NCBI GenBank assembly: GCA_017621115.1
Contig: JAGATU010000094.1
Location: 1-14,729 of the forward strand
Reading direction: 5' to 3'
Source: Lachnospiraceae bacterium
GTDB lineage: Bacteria > Bacillota_A > Clostridia > Lachnospirales > Lachnospiraceae
DNA: 14,729 nt
Shown here: positions 13,945 to 14,729 of the stretch, one piece after another
Numbering within the stretch: position 1 is the stretch's first letter
How the letters are laid out: each line of letters opens with the position of its first letter
The notes under the pieces: generated by a model
Told to the model about the DNA's origin: nothing
Databases searched by the model: none
What the model saw: only the letters and a program-made list of their open reading frames with translations
Program-made: the position numbers and the translations under genes

Positions 13945-14729
13945 ATGGACAAGTTTGAAAAAATTGGAAAAGTCACACTTGATTATGAGTATTATCCCGG
14001 AGAGGATTATTATTGTGATGGGCTCGTGGAAGACGAGCTCCTTCATATTGCGAAAAATCATGCATCGGCGGAGTTTCCGGCTCTTATTGAGGAGCGCGGA
14101 AGCTGGCCGGTGTTGTATCATTTATCCCTTCAGCGTGAAAATATCGTGAACTGGCTTCCGATTACAAAGGATATGAAGGTGTTGGAGATAGGATCCGGTT
14201 GTGGTGCGATTACCGGTGCTTTATCCGCAAAAGCGGGAAATGTAACCTGCGTGGAATTATCCCGTAAGAGAAGTTTGATTAATGCATACCGCCATGAGGA
14301 ATGCGATAATGTGACGATTAAGGTGGGCAATTTTAAGGATATTGAGCCAAAACTCGAAAAAGACTTCGATTGTGCGCTGTTAATCGGTGTATTGGAGTAT
14401 GGCGAGAGTTATATTGGTGGTGATGCACCGTTTGAAAAGTTTATTAAGACTATCCGCAAGCATGTGAAAAAAGGCGGTAACATCATTATTGCCATTGAAA
14501 ACCGCTATGGTATGAAATACTGGGCAGGATGCCGTGAAGACCACAACGGACAGTTCTTCAGCGGTCTTGAAAACTATCCGGATAAGAGTCCTGCTAAGAC
14601 TTTTTCCAGAAAAGAATTGGAGAAAATCTGTAAAGGCGCAGGTGAGAGAAAGGTAAACTTTTACTATCCGTATCCGGATTATAAATTTATGACAACCCTG
14701 TATTCGGACGACAGATTACCGATAAAAGG
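13945..14729 (+). CDS. SAM-dependent methyltransferase-like protein (C-terminus cut by window edge)
   Basis: The 261 complete codons present run off the right edge. After a Tyr/acid-rich N-terminus (YEYYPGEDYYCDG), a class I methyltransferase domain starts at about residue 62. Motif I is VLEIGSGCG (79-87), the acidic residue after strand 2 is Glu104 in CVEL, and LIGVLEYGESY corresponds to the post-motif region. GGNIIIAIENRYGMKYWAG looks like strand 5. The gene begins one base after the ATPase stop with no strong ribosome binding site, so it is translationally coupled. By context it may methylate the exported glycan, for instance to terminate the chain recognised by the Wzt domain. A fused glycosyltransferase could lie beyond the edge. 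The acceptor is unknown. Confidence 0.85.
   Translation, partial: MDKFEKIGKVTLDYEYYPGEDYYCDGLVEDELLHIAKNHASAEFPALIEERGSWPVLYHLSLQRENIVNWLPITKDMKVLEIGSGCGAITGALSAKAGNVTCVELSRKRSLINAYRHEECDNVTIKVGNFKDIEPKLEKDFDCALLIGVLEYGESYIGGDAPFEKFIKTIRKHVKKGGNIIIAIENRYGMKYWAGCREDHNGQFFSGLENYPDKSPAKTFSRKELEKICKGAGERKVNFYYPYPDYKFMTTLYSDDRLPIK

Overview
The window looks like chromosome of a Gram-positive anaerobe of the class Clostridia, most likely Lachnospiraceae. The evidence is moderately low GC, strong AGGAGG-type ribosome binding sites, TTGACA/TATAAT-type promoters (several with extended -10), a small CX2C/CX2C protein of a kind I associate with that family, single-membrane-anchored GH25 lysozymes, and an XRE-DUF3169 pair. 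This assignment is by pattern recognition, not by a database search.

Left part (1-1581). A membrane-anchored protein with an SGNH-hydrolase-like motif runs off the left edge on the minus strand. Divergent from it are two overlapping four-helix SMR/EamA-like half-transporters. A hairpin then separates these from a convergent zinc-ribbon gene on the minus strand.

Middle part (1582-7735). A large type II membrane GH25 lysozyme with an unusual Glu/Tyr-rich then Lys/Ser-rich cytoplasmic tail ends at a textbook terminator. A methyl-accepting chemotaxis protein follows. An XRE repressor gene and a DUF3169 membrane protein gene come next, preceded by two near-identical 18-bp palindromes. The first palindrome is also the core of the chemotaxis gene's terminator hairpin. 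The roughly 370 bases after the DUF3169 gene have no gene but hold a single imperfect inverted repeat of about 275 nt.

Right part (7736 to the end). One tightly packed plus-strand operon encodes dTDP-glucose 4,6-dehydratase (rfbB), glucose-1-phosphate thymidylyltransferase (rfbA), a second membrane-anchored GH25 lysozyme, dTDP-4-dehydrorhamnose 3,5-epimerase (rfbC), a polysaccharide ABC permease (Wzm-like), its ATPase with a Wzt-type C-terminal domain, and a SAM methyltransferase-like protein cut by the right edge. The first three rhamnose enzymes make dTDP-4-dehydro-L-rhamnose. The reductase (rfbD) is not in the window. The ABC pair would export a lipid-linked, probably rhamnose-containing, glycan, and the methyltransferase may modify it. 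The embedded lysozyme may open the peptidoglycan or remodel it where the glycan is exported or attached.

The points most worth a second look are the 275-nt hairpin, the terminator/operator overlap in front of the XRE gene, and the pair of GH25 paralogues that share an unusual anchor-domain-linker architecture, one of them inside the glycan-export operon.
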